A stretch of 64,000 nt of DNA from Mesorhizobium sp. NZP2077 (GTDB lineage Bacteria > Pseudomonadota > Alphaproteobacteria > Rhizobiales > Rhizobiaceae). The notes under the pieces were generated by a model. That model was given only the letters and a program-made list of their open reading frames with translations. It did not search any database and was not told the origin of the DNA. How positions within the stretch are numbered: position 1 is the first letter of the stretch; each line of letters opens with the position of its first letter. A program made the translations under genes and the position numbers. The stretch is taken from contig NZ_CP051293.1 in assembly GCF_013170805.1 (NCBI RefSeq), forward strand, positions 2,920,001-2,984,000. The letters are read 5' to 3'. Below are positions 22,254 through 31,512 of the stretch, one piece after another.

Positions 22254-23285
22254 TCAATTCCTGTCCACAGGCTTGGAGCGCATGCGCGACACCGTCTCGC
22301 GCTCGGCGCGCTTGGAGCGCAGCGGCGGCAGGCCGCGGTCGATCAGGTCCATGTCCTCCAGCACCATGTCGCCCATGTGCTTGAAGGCGATATCCAACGC
22401 GCCGGCGCGATGAGCGGAGCGCAGGAAGCCGGGGAGGGCGCGGACCGGGTGATCCCGCGCCAGCGGCTCCTCGGGGAAGACGTCACTGGCGGCGACGATG
22501 TGGCCGCTTTTGACCGCCGCCATCAAAGCAGGAAAGTCGACGACGCCGGCGCGGCTGAGCAGGATGAAGGCGGCGCCCCTGCGCATGCTGGCGAAAGCGT
22601 CCGCGGCAAGAAACCCCTGGTTCTCTGAGGTGACCGAGGCGACGACGAAGACGAAGTCGCTCTGTGTCAAAACCTCGTCGAGCGAGGCCGGCTCGACGCC
22701 ATTGTCGATCAGGATCGACGGCGGCAGCCAGGGATCGAACACTTTTGTGCGGGTGCGGAAACCCGTCAGCAGCCGGTTCAGCGCGCGGCCGAGATCGCCG
22801 AAGCCGATGATGCCGACATCGGCGCCCGATAAGAGCCGCGCCGTCAAATTGCCGTCGCCGCCCCACAGCTCTTCGCCCCGGCGGAAGGCAAGGTCGGCAT
22901 CGACAATGTTGCGGGCAAGGTTGAGCGCCATGGCAAGGCCAAGCTCGGCCACCGGCTCGGCGAACACTAGGCCGGTGGTGACGACATGGATGCCGCGCGA
23001 AAACAGCGTCTCGTAAGGCATGTTGTTGAGCAGGTTGGTCTCGACATTGAAGACGCAGCGCAGCGCCTTCATCCTGTCCAGCGTCTGCGGCGAGATCGCC
23101 GGCTGGCCGACGATGTAGCGGGCCTCCGCCAGCACATCGGCCGGCAGCTTGGCGAGGCCGTCGTCCGTCGTCTCGACGATGCGGTATTTCGCCTTGAAGC
23201 GCGCCAACTGCGGTGGCGTGAAGATCAGCTCCAGCGAGCGTGGTTCCGGCGCGCTGATGACCAGCGGCAAATCCTTGTTCGGCAT
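22254..23285 (-). CDS. D-isomer-specific 2-hydroxyacid dehydrogenase
   Basis: 343 aa from MPNKDLPLVISAPEPRSLEL, with GGGAGGAC upstream; a longer frame to 23633 crosses the operator and the LacI gene and is rejected. NAD-binding motif VGIIGFGDLGRALNRLLTGF near residue 165; catalytic Arg in LLSRAGVVD, Glu in DVFPEEPL and His in RSAHRAGA. Divergent from a LacI regulator, so a sugar-acid or hydroxyacid pathway is likely. Substrate unknown. Confidence 0.9.
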   Translation of the reverse strand: MPNKDLPLVISAPEPRSLELIFTPPQLARFKAKYRIVETTDDGLAKLPADVLAEARYIVGQPAISPQTLDRMKALRCVFNVETNLLNNMPYETLFSRGIHVVTTGLVFAEPVAELGLAMALNLARNIVDADLAFRRGEELWGGDGNLTARLLSGADVGIIGFGDLGRALNRLLTGFRTRTKVFDPWLPPSILIDNGVEPASLDEVLTQSDFVFVVASVTSENQGFLAADAFASMRRGAAFILLSRAGVVDFPALMAAVKSGHIVAASDVFPEEPLARDHPVRALPGFLRSAHRAGALDIAFKHMGDMVLEDMDLIDRGLPPLRSKRAERETVSRMRSKPVDRN

Positions 23286-23327
23286 GACGAGTCCTCCCGG
23301 CGCGATGCTAGCGCGCATTCTTGCTTT

Positions 23328-23378
23328 GCACATGTGGTCGTCCCAAAACCGCTGTATAGTTTTTGGGCCACATGTGGC
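23328..23378. promoter_or_regulatory. Long palindrome, candidate LacI operator
   Basis: Arms GCACATGTGG-tcgt-CCCAAAA (from 23328) and TTTTTGGG-CCACATGTGGC (to 23378) are imperfect inverted copies around a short AT centre. Each arm also has the self-palindrome CACATGTG. Lies between the dehydrogenase and LacI genes. Confidence 0.6.
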
Positions 23379-23487
23379 TCGGTGGCTAAAATACCGCCGA
23401 TGAACCGATTTACAACTGCGAAAAATCGATTTACTCATTTCTCGGCGGACGGAAGATGCCTCTGTCCGCGCCTCGGGAGGAGGAGCA

Positions 23488-24543
23488 ATGGCGTATAGGC
23501 AGGACCAGCAGCGGCGTGCGTCGATCCACGACGTGGCAAGCCGTGCCGGCGTGTCGGCCGCCACCGTCTCCAAGGTCATGGCCGGCGTCACCACCGTCAA
23601 GCCCGAGAACGCGCAGCGCGTCCTCGATGCCATCGAGCAACTGGGTTACCGCGTCGATCCGCTGGCCTCCGACATGCGCCGGGCCAAGCGCCGCATCATC
23701 GGCGCCATCATGCCGGAATTCGAAAGCGAGTTCTTCGGCCAGATGGTCACCCAGCTCGAGAGCCTGGCCGAGCAACGCGGCTATACGCTCGTGGCGGCGT
23801 CGAGCCGTGAATCGGAAGCGCGCGAAACGGAAATCCTGGCCCGCATGCATGACTGGCGAGTCGCCGGCGTGGTGCTGGCGCCGGTGCGCAACGAGCATGG
23901 CCCGGCGGCCGCCTTCATGAAGGCCAACGGCATGACCGGCGTGCTGATCGACCGCGTGCTGTCCGACGACGTCTTCGACACCGTGTCGGCCGACAGTGAA
24001 GCCGCCAGTGCCGAGGTAGCGCGCGAGCTGATCGGCATGGGCCATCGCCACATATTGGTGGTCGGCCTTGGCGAGCAGGCGGCGACGGTGCGCGCCCGTC
24101 TCGATGGGTTTCGCACCACCGCGCTGCAGCTGGCGCCGGATGTGCGCATCGATGTCGTGCTCGCCGAAACCGACGTCGAGCCGCTCAGGGCACAGTTGCG
24201 CGACTATTTTGCAAAAGGCGAGCGCCCGACGGCGGTCTATTCGCTGTTCCTCAAGGGCACGCTGGTGGCGCTGTCGGAATTCCGCCGCCGCGGCTGGCAT
24301 TGTCCGAACGATATCTCGCTGGTCGGCTTCGACGATGCCGAATGGATGCACGTAACATGGCCGGCTATCGCCGCCGTGGTGCAGCCGGTGCGCCAGATCG
24401 CCGGCCACGCCATGGAGGCGCTGTTTGCCAGGATCGAGGGCGAGGAGGGGCCGCCGAGAGCGCGGCTCGAGCCTTGCCAGGTTTTGATGCGGGAATCCGT
24501 TGGCTCGCCAGACAGCGGCCCGCACTGCGGAGACCGACAATAG
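23488..24543 (+). CDS. LacI-family transcriptional regulator
   Basis: 351 aa. HTH and hinge: SIHDVASRAGVSAATVSKVM at residues ~11-30, then QLGYRVDPLASDMRRAKRRI. Periplasmic-binding-protein-like sensor domain follows (IIGAIMPEFESEFFGQMVTQ; ISLVGFDDAEWMHVTWPAIA). Likely represses the divergent dehydrogenase through the palindrome at 23328. A GGAGGAG ribosome site precedes the ATG. Confidence 0.93.
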   Translation: MAYRQDQQRRASIHDVASRAGVSAATVSKVMAGVTTVKPENAQRVLDAIEQLGYRVDPLASDMRRAKRRIIGAIMPEFESEFFGQMVTQLESLAEQRGYTLVAASSRESEARETEILARMHDWRVAGVVLAPVRNEHGPAAAFMKANGMTGVLIDRVLSDDVFDTVSADSEAASAEVARELIGMGHRHILVVGLGEQAATVRARLDGFRTTALQLAPDVRIDVVLAETDVEPLRAQLRDYFAKGERPTAVYSLFLKGTLVALSEFRRRGWHCPNDISLVGFDDAEWMHVTWPAIAAVVQPVRQIAGHAMEALFARIEGEEGPPRARLEPCQVLMRESVGSPDSGPHCGDRQ

Positions 24544-24866
24544 CCGCGTCGTCCGTGACGGCGGCGCATGAACAGAGCGACTAATAAGAATGCCTTTGGA
24601 CTGCGCACTTTCGCCATCGACCCGGTCTGGGATCTCGACCTGATCGAGCCGCAGATGGAGCGGCTGAAGTATTTGTTTAGGGGGTGTGAAGGATCGCTGC
24701 GAAACGGTTTTCAGTCGCAGATGCCTCGGCTGATCCTAGAGGCCTGCGATTGCCATCGATGCCAGACGCTCCCCCGAAATCCCAAGGCGGGCGCTTCCCT
24801 TCTCCCCGGGGAAAGGAGAGGGGAAGACGCCTCTGCCTTCGATGGCGGGAGAGAGTGGGAGGACCC
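24544..24866. other. Intergenic region with weak ORF and repeat fragment
   Basis: A weak frame starting MNRATNKNAFGLRTFAIDPV at 24568 looks like a gene fragment, not a complete gene. At 24797-24822 cttctccccggggaaaggag is a piece of the rhizobial palindromic repeat seen complete at 43900 and 46341. Confidence 0.4.
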
Positions 24867-26051
24867 TCACGCCATTCCGGGCTCCCGCCGCAGTCCCAGA
24901 TGGCGCACCTTGCGGCCGATGATCATCAGTTGCCGCGCCGTGTTGTTGCGCAGGCGCCGCACGCGCCATTCCAGTCCGGTTTCGGTGGTGATCTGCTTGG
25001 CGTAGATGCTCACACGCATGCCTTCCTCATCGGAGGTCACCTTGACCGGGTCGTCGTAGAAGGCGTTGATCTTGTCTGTCGCCATCCCTGGCGTTTCCAG
25101 CCAGCGCGGAATGTGGACCGAATGGAGCTGATCGACATCGATCATGACCCGCCCGATGCCGACGCCTGGCGTCGGGCATGTCGTCACGAATGCATCGCCA
25201 ATGAACACGACGCCGTCGCGACGATGGCCTTGCGTCGTGGTCAGACTGACCTGCCTGACCTCGACGGGACTCGCCACTTCGAAGTTGCCGCACTGAGCCG
25301 ATATTTCCGGCATCAGTTCGCAAAGCATCTTTTGCGGATCGGCGCGGAAATCCCGCGTCCACTGGTCGGCGACGGTGCGATAGACGAACATGTTCGCTCG
25401 CATTCTGTTGCCGATGGGAAAGACGGTGAGATAAGCGACGCGGTCCGAGGCCCGCTTGCCGTAGCAGGTGACGGCCTGATGGGCGCAATCACGCGGCGCG
25501 ATGGCGAGGTCGAATCCCATCGACAGCGAATGCGCCTTCGACAGTTCGATGCGCTCGACGCCGATGGCGCGCCGCACCAATTCGCTGTAGCCGGTGGCCA
25601 CCACCAGCAAGCGCGCATTGATGACGTTACCGTCTGCCAGCACCAGCCGCTGCCGGTCCGGTCCGGTCGAGACTTCGGTTACCTTGCCGACCGTCAGCGG
25701 CACCTGCGAGGGCAAGGCATCGCGCAGGCCATTGATCAGCGCGCCGTAGGAAAATGCGTATTCCCACTTCTTTTCACGGGCGAAGAATTGACCGAGGCGG
25801 AAGACATCGACGTCGGTAAACGGGGTGACGAGAGGCATGACCATCTTGTCGAGACCAAGCTTCTCGAACAGTTGCATCTGGTTCGCGCCGATCTTCTCGG
25901 CCCGGAACTCGTCGTGATGGACGCGGTGCGGATCGATCAGCGCCACCTTGCGGCCGGCGTTTCCCAACAGCGTTGCCAGGGTGGTGCCGGCCATTCCGGC
26001 GCCAATGATGGCCACGTCTACTTCGGCGGGGCCAGCCGCGGCGGTGGTCAT
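24867..26051 (-). CDS. FAD-dependent monooxygenase/oxidoreductase (UbiH-like fold)
   Basis: 394 aa. N-terminal dinucleotide motif VDVAIIGAGMAGTTLATLLG with KVALIDPHRV, and the second FAD motif GVVFIGDAFVTTCPTPGVGI, as in aromatic hydroxylases and halogenase-like flavoproteins. Start chosen at MTTAAAGPAEVDVAI; a longer frame adds an unsupported 28 aa. Neighbours give no pathway. Lies immediately before the exopolysaccharide locus but is probably separate. Confidence 0.85.
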   Translation of the reverse strand: MTTAAAGPAEVDVAIIGAGMAGTTLATLLGNAGRKVALIDPHRVHHDEFRAEKIGANQMQLFEKLGLDKMVMPLVTPFTDVDVFRLGQFFAREKKWEYAFSYGALINGLRDALPSQVPLTVGKVTEVSTGPDRQRLVLADGNVINARLLVVATGYSELVRRAIGVERIELSKAHSLSMGFDLAIAPRDCAHQAVTCYGKRASDRVAYLTVFPIGNRMRANMFVYRTVADQWTRDFRADPQKMLCELMPEISAQCGNFEVASPVEVRQVSLTTTQGHRRDGVVFIGDAFVTTCPTPGVGIGRVMIDVDQLHSVHIPRWLETPGMATDKINAFYDDPVKVTSDEEGMRVSIYAKQITTETGLEWRVRRLRNNTARQLMIIGRKVRHLGLRREPGMA

Positions 26052-26170
26052 TTGTTTACCCTTTCTGCTGGTCGTTGTTTCTCGCCACAATCTGTGGTGG
26101 AAAATATCTTCCAGCCTGTTATCAACCTCAAGCAACCGATGCGCGTACCCGGTAGTAATACTTGTTTACC

Positions 26171-27685
26171 TTAACGCCGGGTCTGTCGTTTCCAGCGCGG
26201 CGCGATCGCCGAGCCATCGATGAATTCCAGGCCGCCCGCCTCGTTGAGCGTGTGCAGCTTGCGCCCATTCCATAGCGCGTCAGGAGTTAAGATCGTCTCG
26301 ACGACCTGCTCCATGCCGTTCAAATCAAGGTGGGCGACGCGTGCGATGCCAAGGGCTGCGCCATAACTCCTGCGGCAATCCTGCACCGGACGCAGCAGAT
26401 CGTTGCCGCGCTTGACCATGCGGCCGGCCGGCCGCGCCGAGGCGATGTCGACCAAAACGGGATTTTTGGGATGCGGCGTCCAGGGGCCGCGAAAGTCCGG
26501 CGCCGACCACAGATGCAGCGCGTCGGAGAAGGCGCCGCCGCCGTCGCGGACGGTGGCGAACAGCCACCAGCGCCCGCCATGCTCGACCAAGGTGGCGTCG
26601 CTGGCGACGACATCGGACAGGAGCGTGGCTTCCTTGACCCAGCCGCCGGGGAAGGCGGTGGCGCGGTAGAGGTCGACCGTGCGGTTAGCGCAGCTTTCCG
26701 GCACCATCCAGACTTCGCCGTCGCGCTCGAAGACGAAGGGGTAGGAGAGGTGATAGGGCAGGTCGAGCACCGGCTCCGGCCGGCCGATCGGCCCCGACGG
26801 GCGGAAGGGCACGGCAGAGATGATGGCGCGGCCGAGGCGGTGGATATAGTCCTCGACGAACAGCGTCACTTTTCCCTGATACAGGATCGGGAACGGATCG
26901 GCGTAGAAGCGGCTGCCGTCGTCGGGCAGCACCTGCCAGCCCGTTGCCGGATGCGCGCGCAGGTCGAACAGATCCCGCCCCTTGGTCTCTCGCCAGCCGA
27001 CCTTCCAGTGCGGGGCGTTGTAGCAGAGGTGGTAAATCTTCTGGACGATGCGCCGCGCCAGCGCCTTGCCCGCCCTGAGGCCAAGCTTGGCGGGCGAAGG
27101 TATCGCCGGCGGAGCACCGGCTTGCGCCGGTTCGGGCAATATGGGCACGGCCGGCGCCGCGCCATTCATTGCCGAGGGGGGCATTGCCGCCAAGATCAGG
27201 CTTGCGGTGCGCGCCAGCATGTCCTGGAAGGAGGCCAGCGCGATGCCGCCATATTCGGTGCCCAGGCGTCCTTCGGCGACGGTGGTGCCGTTCTCCTCAA
27301 CGCGGGCAATCGGCGTGCGGCCGTCGAGGATCAGCGCCAGCAGAGCCGCTTCGCCGGCGACGCCATCATAGGTAACGCGCCGGATCCGCGTTCCTGCCAG
27401 ATGCACGTCGCCGCAGAGGTCGATCACCAGATCGGGAGAGGCGGGCGGCTGCGTCCCGTAGGGCGCCAGCGCCGACAGCGGCAGGCGCTTGGCGGCTCCG
27501 TTTCCGGGGAGGCCATGGATGACCGTTTCAAGCTGGAACAATGCCGCGGCACTGCCTGGAATGCCGCCCCCGGCCGGCTTGGCGTCGACGGAAACCTCGA
27601 CCTGCGGCAATGCCGCAAGGCGCTGCAGCAGCGTGAGGTGGAAAGCACGGACGCACTCGCTGTCCAGGCGCAGGCTCACTTGCAT
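26171..27685 (-). CDS. Beta-propeller (GH43/GINT1-like) protein of the exopolysaccharide locus
   Basis: 504 aa, no signal peptide. The C-terminal ~280 aa show repeated blade motifs: FYADPFPILYQGKVTLFVED, YPFVFERDGEVWMVPESCAN, DATLVEHGGRWWLFATVRDG, the five-bladed fold of the GINT1/formyltransferase-associated family found in polysaccharide clusters. The N-terminal ~200 aa (DLVIDLCGDVHLAG, RVTYDGVAGEAALLALILDG) resemble the C-terminal part of formyltransferase-like sugar enzymes. Enzymatic role uncertain; probably modifies or transfers a sugar. Confidence 0.65.
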   Translation of the reverse strand: MQVSLRLDSECVRAFHLTLLQRLAALPQVEVSVDAKPAGGGIPGSAAALFQLETVIHGLPGNGAAKRLPLSALAPYGTQPPASPDLVIDLCGDVHLAGTRIRRVTYDGVAGEAALLALILDGRTPIARVEENGTTVAEGRLGTEYGGIALASFQDMLARTASLILAAMPPSAMNGAAPAVPILPEPAQAGAPPAIPSPAKLGLRAGKALARRIVQKIYHLCYNAPHWKVGWRETKGRDLFDLRAHPATGWQVLPDDGSRFYADPFPILYQGKVTLFVEDYIHRLGRAIISAVPFRPSGPIGRPEPVLDLPYHLSYPFVFERDGEVWMVPESCANRTVDLYRATAFPGGWVKEATLLSDVVASDATLVEHGGRWWLFATVRDGGGAFSDALHLWSAPDFRGPWTPHPKNPVLVDIASARPAGRMVKRGNDLLRPVQDCRRSYGAALGIARVAHLDLNGMEQVVETILTPDALWNGRKLHTLNEAGGLEFIDGSAIAPRWKRQTRR

Positions 27686-27958
27686 GTCGCACCCCTGGCG
27701 TTGTGATGTCTCGTGTCTGGCCGGTGTTCGATATCAGGGCAGGGGAAATGGCGGCACGGCAGGGCTGGACTTAAGTGCTGCCCCATTTCCATTCGTCTCC
27801 TGCTCGCTCGCGCCCGTATCAGTGCCTGTGCCTAATATTACGCAAACTCCGTGCCAAAAATGTGTAAACTCCCTGCCGAAAATCAGACGAGCTCTCAACA
27901 TAATTAACAGTGTTTTAACAGTTGGAGGAATAGCTAGGCTGAAGCCGCAATTTAACCT
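27686..27958. promoter_or_regulatory. Divergent promoter region of the exopolysaccharide locus
   Basis: 273 bp without a gene between the beta-propeller gene and the ExoP-like gene. AT-rich around 27835-27955. No operator identified. Confidence 0.4.
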
Positions 27959-30118
27959 TTGCAGGCACATGGAGTGTTGTCGGAGCGACCGTTGCAATCA
28001 TCCCTGCTCTCGTTGCCGCAACAAGACGCTCCGGAGGCGATGCAATATGCCCCGGAGCCGGTGCCGATGGCGACCTATTCATCCTCGACCGTCGAGCTGG
28101 GCGACCTGAAGCGCATATTGGTGCGCCGCCGTTTCCTGATCCTTGCCACCGCCGCGCTGCTGACCCTGGTGACGCTGGCCTATGGATTGCTCACGCCGGC
28201 GCTCTACAGCTCGGTGTCGGAAATCCTCATCGATCCGCAAGACCTGCAGGTGGTCACCAACGACGTCAATCCGAGCCGCGTTCCGCCCGATGGCGGCATC
28301 ACCATGGTGGAAAGCCAGGTCAGCGTCGTCCAGTCGACGGGTGTGCTGCTCAAGGCCATCCAGGCAACCAACCTGACCGACGATCCGGAATTCAACGGGC
28401 AGGGCGGGTTGTTGAACCGTTTGCTCGGCGGCGTGCTGGGCTCGTCAGCCGAAACCGACAGGACGGGCAAGACGCTCGATGCGCTGCGCCGGGTGCTGGC
28501 GGTGAAACGGGCCGACAAGGTGCTGGTCCTCGACGTGATCGTCACCGCCAAGAGCGCCGACAAGGCGGCGAAGCTCGCCAATGCCATCGCGCAGGCCTAT
28601 CTCGCCGATCACGCCGCTGCGCGCGCGCAAGCCGCGACCGACGCCTCGACGTCGATCACCGCGCGGCTGGACGAGCAGCGCAAGCGTGTGCAGAAGGCCG
28701 AGAACGCCGTCGAGGCCTACAAGTCCGCCAACAACATGGTGATGGCGGCGGGCAATCTGGTCAGCGACCAGGAACTGACCGAGATCAACACGCAGCTCTC
28801 CGCCGCGCAGAGCCGCACCGCGACGCTGAAGGCGCAGGTCGACCAATTGCGCCGGTCCGGCGGCGCGCCGGACGCCACCTCGGAAGCCATGCGCTCGTCG
28901 GTGATCTCCAGCTTGCGGGCGCAGGAGGCGACGCTTGTCGATCAGGTCTCGCAGCTCGGCACCGAACTCGGGCCGCGCCACCCCTCGATGATCGCGGCCC
29001 AGCAGCAGCTGCGCGACACGCGCGCGCTCATCGCGCGCGAACTCGGCCGCATCGGCGCCGCCGCCGAAACCGACTATGAGCGGGCGCTGGCCAACCAGCA
29101 GGCGCTGGAAGCCAAGGTCGCCGGCATGAAGAGCAAGTCGCTCGACACCGACCAGGCTTCGGTCAAGCTGCGCGAATTGCAGCGCGACCTCGAGGCGGTG
29201 CGCTCCGTCTACGCCACCTATCTGCAGCGGGCGCAGGAAACGCGCGAGCAGATCAATGTCGACAGCACCAATGCGCGCATCATCTCCAACGCCATGCCCG
29301 CCCTGAAGAAGAGCTGGCCGCCCTTGCCGCTGCTGCTTTTCGGCGCCCTCTTCGGCGGGCTCGGGCTTGGCACCGCGCTCGCGCTGATCGCGGAATATTC
29401 CTCGCCGACCGTGCTTTCCAGCGCACAGATGCAATCGGCCATCGACGCGCCGGTGTTCGGCGTGCTGCCGGCGAAATCAGCGCGCCGCCGCTGGTGGCCT
29501 TTCGGCGGCGCCGCCACCACTGCCGGGCAGAAGACGGATGCGGTCGCGGGGCTGGCGCTGAGGCGCCTGTTCGCCTCCAGCCGGCGGCCGCCGAACTGGC
29601 CGCTGGTGCCGTCCATATTGCTGACGTCGCCGCCCGAGGACGCCGCGCACCGGGGCCGGGTGGCGCGCCTGCTCGCCAATGCCGCGGCTGCCAGGGGCAG
29701 CCGTGTCCTGTTCATCGACACCACTGCCGGCAGCGGCAAGAAGGAGCCGCAGCCCGGTCTCCTCGACGTGCTGCGCGGCGAATATGCCTTCGAGGCGCTG
29801 AGCCAGTACACGGCCGGCAGCAATGTCGCGGTGCTGGGCAGGGGCCGGCAGAAGGCCGTTTTCTCCGAGGCGCAGGGCGTCTATTTCACGCAGCACATGC
29901 TGGCCCAGGCCGGCCGCAACTTCGACCTCGTCGTCGTCGACGGCGGCGCGCTGGCCGACAATCTCAACGCCTCGCCGCTGGTCGCCATGGTCGACGAGAT
30001 CGTCATGGTCGCGACGCTCAATTCGACGCCGATGGCCGACGTCACGGCGGCCTCGCAGGCCATCTCCGTCATGGGGCGGTTGCCGACCGGCGCCTTGCTG
30101 GTCGACGAGGCGGCCTGA
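27959..30118 (+). CDS. Wzc/ExoP-like polysaccharide co-polymerase with degenerate kinase domain
   Basis: 719 aa inner-membrane chain-length/export protein. Wzz domain with membrane helix RRRFLILATAALLTLVTLAY near residue 60, long periplasmic coiled coil, GNVR-type block SVKLRELQRDLEAVRSVYAT YLQRAQETREQ, second membrane helix PPLPLLLFGALFGGLGLGTA. The C-terminal BY-kinase-like domain keeps VLFIDT and FDLVVVDGGAL but where a P-loop is expected reads LLTSPPEDAAHRGRVARLL, without GKS/T; so ATP binding is doubtful. Start is unclear: TTG 27959, ATG 28040 or ATG 28067 are all possible. Confidence 0.88.
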   Translation: MQAHGVLSERPLQSSLLSLPQQDAPEAMQYAPEPVPMATYSSSTVELGDLKRILVRRRFLILATAALLTLVTLAYGLLTPALYSSVSEILIDPQDLQVVTNDVNPSRVPPDGGITMVESQVSVVQSTGVLLKAIQATNLTDDPEFNGQGGLLNRLLGGVLGSSAETDRTGKTLDALRRVLAVKRADKVLVLDVIVTAKSADKAAKLANAIAQAYLADHAAARAQAATDASTSITARLDEQRKRVQKAENAVEAYKSANNMVMAAGNLVSDQELTEINTQLSAAQSRTATLKAQVDQLRRSGGAPDATSEAMRSSVISSLRAQEATLVDQVSQLGTELGPRHPSMIAAQQQLRDTRALIARELGRIGAAAETDYERALANQQALEAKVAGMKSKSLDTDQASVKLRELQRDLEAVRSVYATYLQRAQETREQINVDSTNARIISNAMPALKKSWPPLPLLLFGALFGGLGLGTALALIAEYSSPTVLSSAQMQSAIDAPVFGVLPAKSARRRWWPFGGAATTAGQKTDAVAGLALRRLFASSRRPPNWPLVPSILLTSPPEDAAHRGRVARLLANAAAARGSRVLFIDTTAGSGKKEPQPGLLDVLRGEYAFEALSQYTAGSNVAVLGRGRQKAVFSEAQGVYFTQHMLAQAGRNFDLVVVDGGALADNLNASPLVAMVDEIVMVATLNSTPMADVTAASQAISVMGRLPTGALLVDEAA

Positions 30119-30119
30119 C

Positions 30120-31475
30120 ATGGCCACTAGTTGGCCCGGCACCGGGGATGCCGGCTGGCCCGGTTCAGGTCAGGGCGCGGTCCGAGCGGGCAGCTCCGTC
30201 GACTGGCTGACCAGCTTCGGCCTGGTCGCGACGGTGGCGTTGCTGTTCAGCATCTCCGGCGGCATGTTGTGGCTGGTGGGCTATAATTACGACGGCCTGA
30301 CCGGCAATCCGGCGACCAAGATCCATCCTTCGACCTATCTGCTGGTGCTGGTGTTTGCCTGGCGCGCCTGCACCTTCGGCAATCCGATCGGCTATGTTGT
30401 CGCCGTCGCCGACCGGCGGCCGGCCAGCACGCTGATGGCGGTCATCTCGATCGTGCTGCTGGTCGTCGTCATCGCCAGGCAGCGTCCCGGCATGGCCGGC
30501 ATGATCGACACCTTCGTGGCGCCGGCGCTGCTGGTGATGATGCTGGGCGAGGAGGACGAGAAGACATTCGCCCGGATGCAGACCGTCGTTCACGCCATCA
30601 TGACCGTGAATGCCTTGCTCGCTTTGTTCGAGTTCGCCACCAAGACGCTGATCTTTCCCTACCGCCTCGACGGCGAGGTGTTCGTGAGCGACCTGCGCTC
30701 GACGGCACTTCAGGGCCATCCGCTGTCCAATGCCACGGTCACCTCGGTCTATGTGCTGGCGCTGCTCTCCGGTTCGAAATCGCTTTCCATGCCAGTGCGG
30801 CTCGGGTTGATCGGCCTGCAATTCGCCGCTCTCGTTGCCTTCGGCGGCCGTTCCGCGATTGTGACGACGATCGTGCTTGGCGGTTGCTACCTGCTTATCC
30901 AGGGCCTGCGCAGCCTGCGCACGGGGCGCGTCAACCTGCTTGGCGCGGCACTCGGCCTCGTCCTTGCCGCGCTGGTGCCGGTCGTCATCGCGCTCGCGGC
31001 GTCATACGGCTTCTTCGACGCGCTGCTGGAGCGATTCGTGTCGGACAGCGGCAGCGCCAATGCCCGCGTCGAAATGTTCGACCTGTTCAATCATCTGGAA
31101 CTGCGCGACGTGATCGTGGGGCCCGATATCGACCTCATTGACAGCCTGCGCCGCATCAGCGGCCTTGAGCAGGGCATCGAGAACCCGGTCATCCGCATGG
31201 TCCTCTATCAGGGCGCCTTCTTCACCTTGCTGTTGTTTGTCGGCTTCACCCTGTTCATGCATGAAGTGGCGCGCCGCTGCCATTCCGGCCTCTGGCTGAC
31301 GATGCTGGGCTGGCTGATCCTGCTCAACACCTCCGAAAGCCTGGCCTCGAAGACGACGCTGATGACGAAGTTCGTGGTGATCGCGCTGGTGCTTTATCGG
31401 CCGGTGGGGCAGAGGGTGCAAGCAGGGCGCGGACAACGGGATGGCCAGAGACAGAGCTTGCCTCTCCCTCGTTAG
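30120..31475 (+). CDS. Polysaccharide polymerase, VpsF/Wzy-like membrane protein
   Basis: 451 aa, about ten membrane helices, e.g. GLVATVALLFSISGGMLWLV, STLMAVISIVLLVVVIARQ, AALGLVLAALVPVVIALAA. The large loop between helices (YGFFDALLERFVSDSGSANA R, DVIVGPDIDLIDS) and the FGGRSAIVTTIVLGG motif fit O-antigen ligase/Wzy-like polymerases of the VpsF group. One base separates it from the ExoP-like stop, so both are coupled. Expected to polymerise repeat units at the periplasmic face. Confidence 0.8.
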   Translation: MATSWPGTGDAGWPGSGQGAVRAGSSVDWLTSFGLVATVALLFSISGGMLWLVGYNYDGLTGNPATKIHPSTYLLVLVFAWRACTFGNPIGYVVAVADRRPASTLMAVISIVLLVVVIARQRPGMAGMIDTFVAPALLVMMLGEEDEKTFARMQTVVHAIMTVNALLALFEFATKTLIFPYRLDGEVFVSDLRSTALQGHPLSNATVTSVYVLALLSGSKSLSMPVRLGLIGLQFAALVAFGGRSAIVTTIVLGGCYLLIQGLRSLRTGRVNLLGAALGLVLAALVPVVIALAASYGFFDALLERFVSDSGSANARVEMFDLFNHLELRDVIVGPDIDLIDSLRRISGLEQGIENPVIRMVLYQGAFFTLLLFVGFTLFMHEVARRCHSGLWLTMLGWLILLNTSESLASKTTLMTKFVVIALVLYRPVGQRVQAGRGQRDGQRQSLPLPR

Positions 31476-31512
31476 CGCCAGGCCCCCCGCGCTTCGTCAC
31501 TTTCGTCAACGC

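Noticed and set aside
24568..25005. 145 aa plus frame
   Set aside because: Crosses a palindromic repeat fragment and the 3' end of the flavoprotein; only a fragment-like start is plausible.
26330..27706. Plus-strand frame over the beta-propeller gene
   Set aside because: Shadow with Arg/Gly-rich composition; the minus frame shows the repeated blade motifs.
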